A stretch of 64,000 bases of DNA from Chloroflexota bacterium (lineage in GTDB: Bacteria > Chloroflexota > Anaerolineae > Aggregatilineales > Aggregatilineaceae). Of the stretch, positions 7,464-16,838 are shown piece after piece. Each line of letters begins with the position of its first letter. Position 1 is the first letter of the stretch. The stretch lies in assembly GCA_012729765.1 (NCBI GenBank), contig JAAYCM010000075.1:104906-168905 (forward strand). The letters run 5' to 3'. The position numbers and the translations under genes are program-made. The notes beneath the pieces are model-generated. The model saw nothing but the letters and a program-made list of their open reading frames with translations. It did no database searches and was not told where the DNA came from.

Positions 7464-9038
7464 CGGCTCGACGCGCGGCAGGGTCTGGCAGACCGGCGGC
7501 CAGGTCACCACGTCGGCGCGCACCCAGCCATCGCCTTCCAGCTTCCACCACGTGAAGCCCTCGATATCCGTGTTCCAGCCGCTCGCCTCAATCGTATCGC
7601 CCAGCCGGAGCTGGCCCGCGATCTCATAGCCGGTGCCCGGCCCGCTGCGCGTGTTCACCTCGTCGTAGCGCGGCGTGAGCGTACAGACCGTGCTGTCGTC
7701 CGCAATATCGACCGGCTCGCGGGTGAGCGTCGGGGCGGCGGTCGGCGCTTCGAACACGGATTCGTCGTCGGAGAACAGCGTGGGCGGAGCCGCCGTCGGG
7801 AACAGCGTAGACGACTCGCCCGGCCCGGCGGTGGAATCACGCGGGACGCCCCACAACGTCAGGAAGGTTGCGCCGCCGCTGGCGAGCAGCGTCCCGTCCG
7901 GGCTGAACGCGATCGCGTTGGTCGGGCCATCGGGATACAAGACCTGCACCTGGGTGAGCGCCTCGGCATCCCACAGCCGCAGCGTGTTATCGTCGATCCC
8001 GCTGCCCGCCGAGACGATCAGCGAGCCATCAGGACTGAAGGCGACACTGTTGGCGTTCTCGGTGTGGCCGCTCAGCGTGCCGACCTGCCTGCGCGAGGCG
8101 ACATTCCACACCCGGATCACGCGGTCGCTCCCCGCCGAGGCCAGCTGCACGCCATCGGGGCTGAAGGCCAGCCCGGTCACGTTGGCGCTGTGGCCTTGCA
8201 ACACTCCCAGCAGCGCGCCGCCCGGCACCTTCCACAGCCGGACCGTGTCATCCTCGCTGCCCGACGCCAGAATCGAGCCATCGGCGTTGAATGCAACGCC
8301 GGTCACGTAGGAGCTGTGGCCGCTGAGCGTCGCCATCAATTCGCCGCTGGACGTGTTCCAGAGATAGACGTTCGAGTCGTCGCTGCCCGCCGCCAGCAGT
8401 GAGCCGCTGGGGCTGAACGCGACGCTGCGCACCGCGCCGCCGGGGCCGCTCAGCGGCGGGAACGAGCCATCTGAGCTGACTTCCCACAGGTGCACGGACG
8501 GGCTGTTGCCGCCCGCCGCCAGCAGCCGGCCATCCCGGCTGAAGGCCACGCTGTTGACACGGTTGGTATCGATCTCATAGATGGCGCGTTCGTCTCCGCT
8601 GGCCACGTCCCACAGGTATACGCGGCCATCCAGGCTGCCGGATGCCAGCAGCTCGCCATCGGGGCTGAAGGCCACGCTGCTCACGGCGTTGCTGTGCCCG
8701 GCAAGCTGCGCGACCGTGCCGATCCGCAGCGCGGTATCGTCGGTGATCGGCAGCAGATCGCCGGGCGGGCCGCCTTCGGTCGGCGCGAGGCTGGGCTGAG
8801 CGGTCGGGGCGGTGGTCGGCAGGTCGGTTGCGGGCAGCGGTGTGTTGGGGGCCGGCGTGGGCGACTGGTAGGGCACCACGACATAGCGCGTTTCGCTGCT
8901 GTTGAGATAGGGCCACACCAGCCAATAGAGCAGCCCGCAGGCCACCGACACCGCGATGATCGCCAGGACAAGCCGCGGGGTGTTGAGGATGCTGTCCTCT
9001 TGCTCGCCGCGAGTGGTTTTTCGTTTTCTCAGTTTCAT
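7461..9038 (-). CDS. Membrane-anchored WD40 repeat protein with C-terminal SH3b domain
   Basis: A 525-residue protein with a short basic cytoplasmic tail, one membrane helix (about 22-44) and a Pro/Thr-rich stalk (about 58-95). About seven WD40 repeats follow, each with the pattern VxSVAFSPDGxLLASGSxDxxVxLW, enough for one beta-propeller (about 110-400). After a second low-complexity linker the C-terminus (about 455-525) is an SH3b-like module (YDEVNTRSGPGTGYEIAGQL, WWKLEGDGWVRADVV). Topology predicts an extracellular propeller. It is probably a scaffold for protein or wall contacts; no enzyme motif is seen. Its TAG stop adjoins repeat copy 3. Confidence 0.85.
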   Translation of the reverse strand: MKLRKRKTTRGEQEDSILNTPRLVLAIIAVSVACGLLYWLVWPYLNSSETRYVVVPYQSPTPAPNTPLPATDLPTTAPTAQPSLAPTEGGPPGDLLPITDDTALRIGTVAQLAGHSNAVSSVAFSPDGELLASGSLDGRVYLWDVASGDERAIYEIDTNRVNSVAFSRDGRLLAAGGNSPSVHLWEVSSDGSFPPLSGPGGAVRSVAFSPSGSLLAAGSDDSNVYLWNTSSGELMATLSGHSSYVTGVAFNADGSILASGSEDDTVRLWKVPGGALLGVLQGHSANVTGLAFSPDGVQLASAGSDRVIRVWNVASRRQVGTLSGHTENANSVAFSPDGSLIVSAGSGIDDNTLRLWDAEALTQVQVLYPDGPTNAIAFSPDGTLLASGGATFLTLWGVPRDSTAGPGESSTLFPTAAPPTLFSDDESVFEAPTAAPTLTREPVDIADDSTVCTLTPRYDEVNTRSGPGTGYEIAGQLRLGDTIEASGWNTDIEGFTWWKLEGDGWVRADVVTWPPVCQTLPRVEP

Positions 9039-9116
9039 GCCCCTTATTTTTTCACATGACGCGTGATTTTCATAGAATAAATTATGTATGTTTTTCGGCG
9101 GGGTTTCCCGGCGAAA

Positions 9117-9147
9117 ACAAAAAGCGGGGCACTATGCCGCGCCCCGC
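9117..9147 (-). terminator. Rho-independent terminator of the beta-helix gene
   Basis: Read on the minus strand, a GCGGGGC/GCCCCGC stem with a 10-base loop is followed directly by TTTTTG. It lies just past the stop of the 9176-10759 gene, so it separates that gene from the WD40 gene. Confidence 0.75.
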
Positions 9148-9175
9148 CCGTTCTTCCAATGATAGCCTCGTCCTG

Positions 9176-10759
9176 CTAGGGAACCAGCACGACCGTGCCC
9201 GCGTTGAGGATGACCCCACAGGTGTAGCCGCCGCGCGCAGTCGTCGCCAGCAGACTCAATGGGCGCGGCGATTGGGTCGCGTCCAGATACAGCAGGCGTC
9301 CGGTCCCTTGCAGACACACCTCGACGCTGCTGTTGAAGTGCGCGACCGGCTGCCCGCCGTGTGTCAGCCCGAACACATCGACCGCCTGGATCACACCTTG
9401 AGCCAGCACGTCCGCATTACCGATCTCCGCCGCGTCGGTCACAAATCGCCCGTTCTCGGCCAGAATCCGGCAGAACACGCTGCCGTTAGTCACGGTGCCG
9501 TCCGCCACATCGGCGCGGACAATCAGGTTCGTCCCGCCGCCGATCAGGTTGCACAGCGGTGCCTGCGCCCGCACGTGATCATCTGCATTCGGTCCGCCTT
9601 CATCCGACTGATCAGGAAAGGGTGCCAATGTGGCAGTGGGAGTAGAAGGGCCAGCAGTCGCGGTAGCGGTTGGGGTGTTCGTCGCGGTGGGCGTGTTTGT
9701 CGATGGAACAGGCAGCGGGCCACCCAACTCGAAAGCCCCGATGTCGCAGCCGAAAACATCGTCAGCATTGCCATCGGTTCCGCGTGGCTCCCCGCGCTGA
9801 TCGCTTAGCAGCGTGCAGGCCGCGTCGGGGATGGCATCAATCGCCAGGCTGCCGGGCAGCAGCGCGTGTGTCATCGTTGAGCCGCCGTTGTCGGCCAGCC
9901 CGCCGAGAGTGGCATCAGCACCGAGCAGGTCGGTGGTGTCGGGGACGAGTGGGGCGCAGTTCACCCCCACGAGGTTATAGCCGTTCGAAGTCAAGATGCC
10001 GTCCACCCCGCTGCCCATGTTGGCGCGCTCGCAGTTTTGCGGCCCGGATATGCTGGTCGTGTTGCCGGACACAATGGTGTGCAGCAGCGAAACGCTGCCG
10101 CCGCGCGTGACCGCGATCCCGCCGCCTTCGCGCCCGTTGAACATCGTATCGGCGTTGTTGTTCGTCACTGTGACGTGTTCCAGCACGGCGCTGCCACTCA
10201 TGTAGATGCCGCCGCCGAAGCTAGCCGACTCGTTGCCGGAAATGGTGCTGTTACGGATCGTCGTGCTGCTGCCGACCGCTCCATAGAGCGCGCCGCCGCC
10301 AAATCCGCCCGCGCTGTTACCGCTGAGCGTGACTCCGGTCAGCGTCAGGGCGCCGCTGTTGCTGATGCCGCCCCCCACCGGCCCCATACCATTCCGGACG
10401 GTGAGATTAGAAATGGAAACGGTGCTCCCGGCGGCAATCTCAATCACCCGACCGGATGCATTGCCATCCACGATGATCGAAGTCGCCGGTCCCTGAATGC
10501 TCACCGCATCGCTGAGCACCAGCGACCCGGTCGTCAGCGTAATCGTGCCGCCGGCCAGCGCAGCATCAAAGGAGATCACATCGGCCCCGGCAGCAGCATT
10601 CGCGTCCAATGTCGCCTGGCGCAGGCTGCCCGGCCCGCTGTCGTTCAGATTGGTCACGGTAAAATCGGCGGCCCTGACAAGCCGCGCGTGAAGCGCAGGC
10701 AGACTGACCAACAGGGCAATCACACCCGCGCAGACAACTATCCAACGGTATTTGAACAT
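9176..10759 (-). CDS. Secreted right-handed beta-helix protein with choice-of-anchor Q-type domain
   Basis: A 527-residue exported protein. A signal peptide (MFKYRWIVVCAGVIALLVSLPALHA) precedes FTVTNLNDSGPGSLRQATLDAN, the typical opening of polymorphic-outer-membrane/parallel beta-helix proteins. Repeated GGGISNSG, GGGALYG and GGGIYMSG turns span about residues 120-220. The stretch LADNGGSTMTHALLPGSLAIDA with DQRGEPR and CDIGAFE is the choice-of-anchor Q signature. After a Thr/Pro linker a Cys-containing C-terminal domain of about 150 residues is not recognised. It has no C-terminal anchor. Function is unknown; carbohydrate or surface binding is typical of beta-helices. Confidence 0.75.
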   Translation of the reverse strand: MFKYRWIVVCAGVIALLVSLPALHARLVRAADFTVTNLNDSGPGSLRQATLDANAAAGADVISFDAALAGGTITLTTGSLVLSDAVSIQGPATSIIVDGNASGRVIEIAAGSTVSISNLTVRNGMGPVGGGISNSGALTLTGVTLSGNSAGGFGGGALYGAVGSSTTIRNSTISGNESASFGGGIYMSGSAVLEHVTVTNNNADTMFNGREGGGIAVTRGGSVSLLHTIVSGNTTSISGPQNCERANMGSGVDGILTSNGYNLVGVNCAPLVPDTTDLLGADATLGGLADNGGSTMTHALLPGSLAIDAIPDAACTLLSDQRGEPRGTDGNADDVFGCDIGAFELGGPLPVPSTNTPTATNTPTATATAGPSTPTATLAPFPDQSDEGGPNADDHVRAQAPLCNLIGGGTNLIVRADVADGTVTNGSVFCRILAENGRFVTDAAEIGNADVLAQGVIQAVDVFGLTHGGQPVAHFNSSVEVCLQGTGRLLYLDATQSPRPLSLLATTARGGYTCGVILNAGTVVLVP

Positions 10760-10860
10760 AACCTTCTCAACCTATTCTGCTGCAATAATCGTAAGCAACA
10801 ATAAACGCTGCATTGAGTGTATGCCGCTGCCTTTCAAAACACAAGCGGGTGGAGCACTGT

Positions 10861-11007
10861 GCCGCAGATCGCCCCCCATCCTAAATCCTTCCCCTAAAAT
10901 GAGGGAAGGACTTCAAAGCCGCCAGGTTTCTCCCCTTCCCTCCGCGCAGCAGTGGGGGAAGGGGCCGGGGAATGGGGGAGGGGTAAAAAACGCATCACAC
11001 GCCCTAG
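10861..11007. repeat. Intergenic CTAG-ended repeat, copy 4 (direct, hybrid ends)
   Basis: The left edge GCCGCAGATCG is a truncated B-type end as in copies 8 and 10, whereas the right edge GCATCACACGCCCTAG is A-type. CTAG (11004-11007) carries the uvrC stop codon. The core hairpins are intact. Confidence 0.8.
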
Positions 11008-12902
11008 CCCCCCAGCACGGCCTTGATGCTCTCCGCGATCTCGCGCGTGATGCCCGGCACGTGCATCAGCTCGTCGATGCTGGCGGCGCGGATCGCCTCG
11101 ATATCCTTGTTGAACGCCTTGAGCAGCGCCTTGCGCCGCGCCGGACCGATGCCGGGCACTTCTTCCAGGCGGCTCGCCAGCCCCGCCTTGCGACGGCGCG
11201 CGCGGTGGCTGGTGATCGCGAAGCGGTGCGCCTCGTCACGCACGCGCTGGAGCAGATACAACCCCTCGCTGCGGCGCGGCAGGATCACAGGCCGCAGCCG
11301 CCCCGGCAGATAAATTTCCTCGAACTGCTTCGCCAGCCCGCACACCGGCACGCGGTCCAGCAAATCGAACGCCTGGAGCACCTCGACCGCCACGCCCAAC
11401 TGCCCCTTGCCGCCGTCCACCATCAGCAGATCGGGCAGCAGCCGCCACGTTTCATCGCGGTCGGCCTTACCCCCCGGCTGGACTTCCTCGGCGGGCGTCT
11501 CGACCGCGTCGCGGTAGCGCTGGAAGCGGCGCGTCAGGGCCTCGCGCATCGACTGGTAATCGTCCGAGCCTTCGTGCAGCACGGTGCTGATATTGAAGCG
11601 GCGATATTCGCTCTTGCGCGGCACGCCCTGCACAAACACGACCCGGCTGGCGACGATGGCCGCGCCCTGCGTCGTGCTGATGTCGAAACACTCGATCCGG
11701 TTGGGCGGCTGCGGCAGGCCGAGCGCTTCCTGAATCTCGCTCATGGCCGTCTCCTGCTTGACGGTGTCGCTGGCCCACTGCGCGCGCAGGATTTGCAGCT
11801 TCTCGGCGGCGGTCTGCGCGGCCAGCCGGACCAGCTCACGCTTGTTGCCGCGCTGGGGCACGGTCAGTTTCACCTTCCTGCCGCCGCGCTTGTCGCGCAG
11901 CCAGCGCTCGATGATGCGCGCCTCTTCGACATCATGCGGCAGCACGATCTCGCGCGGGATATCGGTCGCTTCCTGGTAGAACTGCGTCAGGAAGTTGCTG
12001 ACGATATCCTCGGCCTGCTCGTCCTCGGTGCCGGCCAGCGCGAAATATTCGCTGCCCACCAGCCGCCCGTTGCGGATCAGGAACATCTGCACGCAGGCAT
12101 CGCTGCCTTCCTGGGCGAAGGCGATCACATCCTGATTGGCGCTGATGTCGGCCACGAGCCGTTGCCGCTGCGAGATCTGCCCGACGACGCGAAGCCGGTC
12201 GCGCAGAATCGCCGCCCGCTCGAAGTCCAGAGCCTCGGATGCTTCGGCCATCTCGCGCTGGAGATCGTGCAGCACGTCCTCGGCGTGACCTTGCAGCACG
12301 CGCATGATCCCTTCGATGTTGGCCCAATATTCGGCCTGGGTCTGCGCCCCGATGCACGGCGCGCCGCACAGCTTAATATCGTAGTAGAGGCAGGCGCGCG
12401 CGTCGTTGCCGGTGATCTCGCGGTCACATGTCAGGTAGGGGAACGCCTTACGCAGCACGTCGAGCGTCTCGCGCACGCCGCCCGCCGAAGTGAACGGCCC
12501 GAAGTAGCGGTGCCCGTCGCCGCGCTCCATGCGCCGCGTCATCTCGACCGTCGGGAACGGGTCGCCGGTCCGCACGCGGATATACGGATAGTGCTTGTCA
12601 TCCTTGAGCAGGATGTTATAGCGCGGCTTGTGGACGCGAATCAGCTCGGCCTCGGTGATCAGCGCCTTCAGCTCGTCGCCGGTCAGCAGGAATTGAATAT
12701 CGGCCACGTCGGCGCGCAGGCGGAGCACCTTGTTATCATAGTTGCTCGGCTGGAAATAGCTGCGCACCCGGTTCCGCAGGTTCTTCGCCTTGCCAACATA
12801 GATGATCTTGCCGTTGGGATCGATCATCTGGTAGACGCCTGGCTCGGCAGGCAGGTTGTGGAGAATATCCTGGATATGATCAGGGGCTTGGTAATCGGCC
12901 AT
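11004..12902 (-). CDS. uvrC: Excinuclease ABC subunit C
   Basis: UvrC makes both incisions in nucleotide excision repair. The 632-residue protein has the family's domains in order: N-terminal GIY-YIG nuclease (AEPGVYQMIDPNGKIIYVGKAKNLRNRV), a UVR motif near residues 200-240 (EALDFERAAILRDRL), the RNase H-like 5'-incision domain (RIECFDISTTQGA, LLMVDGGKGQL) and a C-terminal tandem HhH (VPGIGPARRKALL, VPGITREIAESI). The start at MADYQ is chosen because homologous sequence begins there; the frame stays open upstream. It is divergent from rsmH. The TAG stop is supplied by the CTAG edge of repeat copy 4. Confidence 0.95.
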   Translation of the reverse strand: MADYQAPDHIQDILHNLPAEPGVYQMIDPNGKIIYVGKAKNLRNRVRSYFQPSNYDNKVLRLRADVADIQFLLTGDELKALITEAELIRVHKPRYNILLKDDKHYPYIRVRTGDPFPTVEMTRRMERGDGHRYFGPFTSAGGVRETLDVLRKAFPYLTCDREITGNDARACLYYDIKLCGAPCIGAQTQAEYWANIEGIMRVLQGHAEDVLHDLQREMAEASEALDFERAAILRDRLRVVGQISQRQRLVADISANQDVIAFAQEGSDACVQMFLIRNGRLVGSEYFALAGTEDEQAEDIVSNFLTQFYQEATDIPREIVLPHDVEEARIIERWLRDKRGGRKVKLTVPQRGNKRELVRLAAQTAAEKLQILRAQWASDTVKQETAMSEIQEALGLPQPPNRIECFDISTTQGAAIVASRVVFVQGVPRKSEYRRFNISTVLHEGSDDYQSMREALTRRFQRYRDAVETPAEEVQPGGKADRDETWRLLPDLLMVDGGKGQLGVAVEVLQAFDLLDRVPVCGLAKQFEEIYLPGRLRPVILPRRSEGLYLLQRVRDEAHRFAITSHRARRRKAGLASRLEEVPGIGPARRKALLKAFNKDIEAIRAASIDELMHVPGITREIAESIKAVLGG

Positions 12903-13007
12903 TGGCTCTGAATCCACGCTCGGAAAATTAACACATTTGTTCTCAATTGTACCGTACTTTGCCGCGTTTATCCCGCCCCAATTCTCGCCCATGCCGCCGG
13001 GCAGTGG

Positions 13008-13036
13008 TTGAAAATGCGCGCCCGATCCACTACACT
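13008..13036 (+). promoter_or_regulatory. Sigma-70-type promoter of rsmH
   Basis: TTGAAA (13008-13013), a 17-base spacer and TACACT (13031-13036). Transcription would start near 13043, almost on top of the TTG at 13045. This favours the GTG at 13075 as the rsmH start. Confidence 0.65.
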
Positions 13037-13074
13037 ACGCGCCATTGCCGGACCACCAGACAGGATCGCCGCCC

Positions 13075-14028
13075 GTGACCCCACCAGAAGCCCCGCATAT
13101 CCCCGTGCTGCTCGACGCCATGCTCGCTGTGCTGCGTGTGGCGGACCTGCCCGCCGGGCAGTTTGTGGATGGGACGCTTGGCGCGGGGGGGCACGCGCAC
13201 GCCATCCTGAGCGCCGCGCCGGAATCGCGCCTGCTCGGCCTGGATCGTGATCCAGCGGCGCTGGCCCTGGCCCGCGAGCGGCTCGCGCCGTTTGGGGCGC
13301 GCGCGACGCTGGTCCACGCCAGCTATCTGCGCCTGGGCGATCTCGTCCCCGGCTGGCTGGGGGATGCACCCGGCGCGGATGGGATTCTGCTCGATCTCGG
13401 CCTCTCGTCGATGCAGCTCGACGATCCGGGGCGCGGCTTTGCCTTCATGCACGAAGGCCCGCTCGATATGCGCTTCGACCCGACCGCGCCCGGTCCGACC
13501 GCCGGCGATATCGTGAATTATTGGGACGCGGACGAGATCGCGGACATCCTGTACCGCTATGGCGAGGAACGCAACAGCCGTCGCATCGCCCGCGCCATCG
13601 CCGCCGCCCGCCCGATCGACTCGACACGCGCCCTGGCCGAGATCGTCGCCAAGGCCCAACGCGGCCCGCGTGAGAAGATTCACCCGGCGACGCGCACCTT
13701 TCAGGCGCTGCGGATCGCGGTCAATGACGAGCTGAAGGCCGTCGAGCGCGTGCTGCCGGTCGCCATCGATCACCTGCGGCCCGGCGGGCGGCTGGCCGTG
13801 ATCAGCTTCCACAGCCTGGAAGATCGCCTTGTCAAGCAGGCGTTCCGGCTCGAAGCGACGGACTGCGTCTGCCCGCCCCACCAGCCGGTGTGCACCTGCG
13901 ATCACCACGCGCGGGTGTCGCTGGTGACGCGCAAGCCGGTCCAGGCCAGCGAGGCCGAGAGCGCCGCCAATCCGCGCAGCCGCAGCGCCAAACTGCGCGT
14001 GGTCGAGCGCCTGCCCACTGTCCTCTAG
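13075..14028 (+). CDS. rsmH: 16S rRNA (cytosine1402-N4)-methyltransferase
   Basis: RsmH (MraW) methylates N4 of C1402 in the 16S rRNA P-site. The protein opens HIPVLLDAML, then DGTLGAGGHAHAIL (SAM-binding loop), GLDRDPAAL, DLGLSSMQLDDPGRGFAF, the insert GEERNSRRIARAIAAAR and SFHSLEDRLVKQAF near the C-terminus, all diagnostic. The GTG start (317 residues) has AGGA nine bases upstream. A TTG at 13045 is in frame but lies at the predicted transcript start. It leads the plus-strand half of the cell-wall cluster, as in the classical mra order. Its stop codon is embedded in the CTAG edge of repeat copy 5. Confidence 0.95.
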   Translation: MTPPEAPHIPVLLDAMLAVLRVADLPAGQFVDGTLGAGGHAHAILSAAPESRLLGLDRDPAALALARERLAPFGARATLVHASYLRLGDLVPGWLGDAPGADGILLDLGLSSMQLDDPGRGFAFMHEGPLDMRFDPTAPGPTAGDIVNYWDADEIADILYRYGEERNSRRIARAIAAARPIDSTRALAEIVAKAQRGPREKIHPATRTFQALRIAVNDELKAVERVLPVAIDHLRPGGRLAVISFHSLEDRLVKQAFRLEATDCVCPPHQPVCTCDHHARVSLVTRKPVQASEAESAANPRSRSAKLRVVERLPTVL

Positions 14029-14214
14029 AGCGCGTGATGCACCTTTTGCCCCCCATCCCCTGGCCCCTTCCCCCACTGCTTCGCGGAGGGAAGGGGAACA
14101 CAGCACCGGCTTTGGAGTCCTTCCCAACTTGTGGGGAAGGATTTAGGATGGGGGAGCGGTCGAGCGCCTGCCGCTGGCACATCTCACCTGATCAGGGCAT
14201 AACAGCCCTCTGGC
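14025..14214. repeat. Intergenic CTAG-ended repeat, copy 5 (inverted)
   Basis: The left edge CTAGAGCGCGTGATGC (14025 on) is an A-type end that includes the rsmH TAG stop. The core is inverted. The right edge GGGCATAACAGCCCTCTGG is a matching inverted end with CTAG mutated to CTGG. This copy is longer because about 40 extra bases separate the core from the right end. Confidence 0.8.
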
Positions 14215-14238
14215 CCGGACTCGCGCAAACGTTATAAT
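14209..14238 (+). promoter_or_regulatory. Possible promoter of the ftsL-like gene
   Basis: A perfect TATAAT (14233-14238) has a weak -35 (CTGGCC or TCTGGC, spacer 17-18). The -35 bases fall in the mutated right end of repeat copy 5, so the inserted element may supply part of this promoter. Confidence 0.45.
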
Positions 14239-14342
14239 AGAGTATGGTGCGGCAGCCCGCCGTTGGATGGCGCTGCCGTTGAGACATAAGATTGATATCG
14301 CACGTCGCAGCACGCATCAAGGACCGCAGAGAGCAGCACCGT

Positions 14343-14825
14343 ATGAGCGCCGCCAAACAAAAACAGTCGTGGGTGAAGCACACGCTCGGCCAGCAGCCCT
14401 GGCGCAGCCAGACGCAGCTGGTCAGCTCGCTGGCCCTGGTGATGATGGTCATCCTGATCATCGCGGCGCTGTACCTGATCCAGACGACGACCACCACGAC
14501 GACCGCGCGCCAGCTCCAGCAGATGGGCGATAACCGCGCGCGGCTGGAGCGCGATAACGAGCGTCTGCGGGCCGAGATCGCGCAGTTGCAAAGCCTGCCG
14601 CGTGTTATGACGCGCGCTGCCGAGCTGGGCTTCCGCGACGCCGGGCCGGACGAGATCGAGTATGTGATCGTCGAGGGCTACCGTTACAACCGGCCCATCG
14701 TCACGCCCACGCCGACGCCCGCGCCGACCCAGACCGGCCCGGTCTACGACGAGACGCTGAGCGGCTGGCTGCGCAAGCAGTGGGACGCCTTCAGACAGCA
14801 GTTCGAAGAGTGGCGCAGCCGCTAG
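14343..14825 (+). CDS. FtsL/DivIC-like septum formation protein
   Basis: A 160-residue bitopic protein with a short basic cytoplasmic N-terminus, one membrane helix (about 26-50, SLALVMMVILIIAALYLIQ) and a coiled coil (QLQQMGDNRARLERDNERLRAEIAQLQS) with Asn/Leu heptads. The motif VMTRAAELGFRDAGPDEIEYV follows, as in FtsL/DivIC proteins. After a Thr/Pro linker the tail is an amphipathic stretch (WLRKQWDAFRQQFEEW). Position between rsmH and the class B PBP gene is that of ftsL. FtsL bridges FtsQ-type proteins to FtsW/FtsI at the septum. ATG 14343 is chosen; an upstream TTG (14292) is in frame but is less likely. Confidence 0.75.
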   Translation: MSAAKQKQSWVKHTLGQQPWRSQTQLVSSLALVMMVILIIAALYLIQTTTTTTTARQLQQMGDNRARLERDNERLRAEIAQLQSLPRVMTRAAELGFRDAGPDEIEYVIVEGYRYNRPIVTPTPTPAPTQTGPVYDETLSGWLRKQWDAFRQQFEEWRSR

Positions 14826-14856
14826 GCCGCCGCGCCGAGATGCAGGTGAGTAGCTT

Positions 14857-16623
14857 ATGATCCATGACGAATCGCTCCACCGCCGGTTGACGCTGATCAC
14901 GATCGTGCTGTTGGGCATCAGCGGCGTGCTGCTCGTGCGCCTGCTGTCGTTCCAGTTTCGCATGAATCCGGAAATCAAAGAGACGCTGGAAACCAACGCC
15001 CAGATCCGTTATAGCCGCACGGTCGAGGTCCAGCCCAATCGCGGCCAGATTTACGACCGCAACGGGCATCTGCTGGCCGTCAACTCCTTCGACTACCGGA
15101 TCGGCATCAGTCCCAACCAGGTCTACGACCGGCAGGAAGTCGCCCGGCAGCTTGCCCCGCTCCTCAAGCGGCCCGAAGACGAGATTTACCGCCAGCTTTT
15201 GCCCGACGACAACGGCATCTACCCGCTCTATGTGCTGCTCGCCCCGCTGGTCGATTTCGAAACCGGGCAGGCGGTCGCCGATCTGGAGATCGACGGTATC
15301 CTGGTCGAGCCGATCCCGACGCGCATCTACCCGCAGGGACCGCTCACGGCGCAGGTGGTCGGCTTCTTCGCCGGGTCGGAAAACGCGCGTGAGCGCCAGG
15401 GTTACTACGGCGTCGAGGGCTATTACCAGCTTTTGCTGGCCGGGCAGAGCAAGCGCGTTACGCAGAGCAGTATCCCCGGTCTGCAAGAAGCCAATCCGAC
15501 CGTCAGTGTGCGCGACGGGATCGACCTGATCCTGACCATCGACCGCGACCTGCAATATCTCGCCCAGGACGTGCTCGATCAGGCGGTCGCCGAATATGGC
15601 GCGACCGGCGGCACGATCCTGATCATGAACCCGCGCACCGGAGAAATCCTGGCGATGGCGAACAATCCCAACTTCAACCTCGACGATCTCTCCGCCGAGG
15701 GGCTGCAAAACGCCAGGAACCAGGCCATCTCCGATATGTACGAGCCGGGATCGGTCTTCAAACTGGTCACGATGGCGATGGCGCTCGAAGCCGGGACGCA
15801 CGATCTCACCTGGTCCTATTACGATCCGGGCTGCTTCGAGGCGGGCGGCGTCTCGATCTGCAACTGGGACCGGCGCTCGCACGGTAACCCGACCTTCGCC
15901 CAGGTCTTCATCGACTCGCTCAACACCGGCACGGCGACGATCTTCCGCGAGATGGGGCTGGACCTGGTCTACCCGATGCTGCGCGAGTTCGGCATCGGCA
16001 GCCCGACCGGCATCGATCTGGAAGGCGAAGCAGCGGGTATTCTGGTGACGCCCGGCGATCCGAACTGGAACGAGGCACAGTTCCTCAACAACAGCTACGG
16101 CCAGGGTATTTCGCTCACGCCGCTGCAAATGCTGACCGCCGCCAACGCGATTGCCAACGACGGGCTGATCATGCAGCCGCACATCGTCAAAGCGCGCATC
16201 GACGGCGACCAGATCATCGAGACGCGGCCCTCCGCCAGCCACCGCCCGATCAGCGCCGAAACGGCCCACACCGCGCGCGATATCATGGTGCAGATCATCA
16301 ACAATCCGAACGGCGTGGACCTGTTCGAGTCCCCCGGCTATACCGTCGCGGGCAAGACGGGCACCGCCGAGATTCCGGCCCCGTATGGCTACGAGGCGAA
16401 CGCCGCGATCGCGTCCTTCATCGGCTTTCTGCCCGCCGACGATCCGGTCGTGTCGGTGCTGATCAAGCTCGACCGTCCGGCAGGTTACTGGGGCAGCCAG
16501 ACCGCCGCGCCGACCTTCCAGGAGCTTGTCGAGCGGCTGGTCGTGCTGATGGAAATCCCGCCGGATTCGAAGCGGATGGAGCTGGTTTCGCAGGGCGGCG
16601 ACCCGTTCAACCGGGAGTACTAG
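14857..16623 (+). CDS. ftsI: Class B penicillin-binding protein (FtsI-like transpeptidase)
   Basis: A septal D,D-transpeptidase partnering FtsW. The 588-residue protein has one N-terminal membrane helix (about 11-34) and a PBP dimerisation domain (RGQIYDRNGHLLAVN at about 62-76, then VEGYYQLLLAGQ). The transpeptidase domain has all three active-site motifs: SVFK with nucleophile Ser299, SLN (354-356) and KTG (500-502, VAGKTGTAE). AGGTGAG is spaced 6 bases from the ATG. It lies 31 bases after the ftsL-like gene. MurE and murF, which usually follow, are absent here. An elongation-type PBP2 is less likely given the neighbours. The TAG stop forms CTAG at the edge of repeat copy 6. Confidence 0.92.
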   Translation: MIHDESLHRRLTLITIVLLGISGVLLVRLLSFQFRMNPEIKETLETNAQIRYSRTVEVQPNRGQIYDRNGHLLAVNSFDYRIGISPNQVYDRQEVARQLAPLLKRPEDEIYRQLLPDDNGIYPLYVLLAPLVDFETGQAVADLEIDGILVEPIPTRIYPQGPLTAQVVGFFAGSENARERQGYYGVEGYYQLLLAGQSKRVTQSSIPGLQEANPTVSVRDGIDLILTIDRDLQYLAQDVLDQAVAEYGATGGTILIMNPRTGEILAMANNPNFNLDDLSAEGLQNARNQAISDMYEPGSVFKLVTMAMALEAGTHDLTWSYYDPGCFEAGGVSICNWDRRSHGNPTFAQVFIDSLNTGTATIFREMGLDLVYPMLREFGIGSPTGIDLEGEAAGILVTPGDPNWNEAQFLNNSYGQGISLTPLQMLTAANAIANDGLIMQPHIVKARIDGDQIIETRPSASHRPISAETAHTARDIMVQIINNPNGVDLFESPGYTVAGKTGTAEIPAPYGYEANAAIASFIGFLPADDPVVSVLIKLDRPAGYWGSQTAAPTFQELVERLVVLMEIPPDSKRMELVSQGGDPFNREY

Positions 16624-16770
16624 CGGCGGTGGGGCACTGTCCCCCATCCTAAATCCTTCCCCCACAAGGTGGGAAGGACTGCAAAGCCGCCGCTGTGCGC
16701 CCTTTCCCTCCGCGCCAGTGTGGGGGAAGGGGCCGGGGGATGGGAGGCAAAAATGCCTGACACACGCCGG
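16620..16770. repeat. Intergenic CTAG-ended repeat, copy 6 (direct)
   Basis: The left edge CTAG (16620-16623) overlaps the ftsI stop codon. The core is direct with an intact outer stem and both hairpins. The right end (GCCTGACACACGCC) resembles an A-type end but has lost CTAG. The rest of the 16624-16934 spacer holds a weak promoter-like TATACT (16863-16868) before the response-regulator gene. Confidence 0.8.
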
Positions 16771-16838
16771 CGTGTGGAAGTGTTGCGTATGGGTCACTGC
16801 ATGTAGCGTTTACTGGCTGTTTCCGGACTGCCATGCGG

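Noticed and set aside
14791..16797. Long open frame antisense to ftsI, one of many long antisense frames
   Set aside because: High GC with strong third-position bias produces long open frames on the opposite strand. The translations are His/Arg/Asp-rich with no family similarity, and the ftsI frame is certain.
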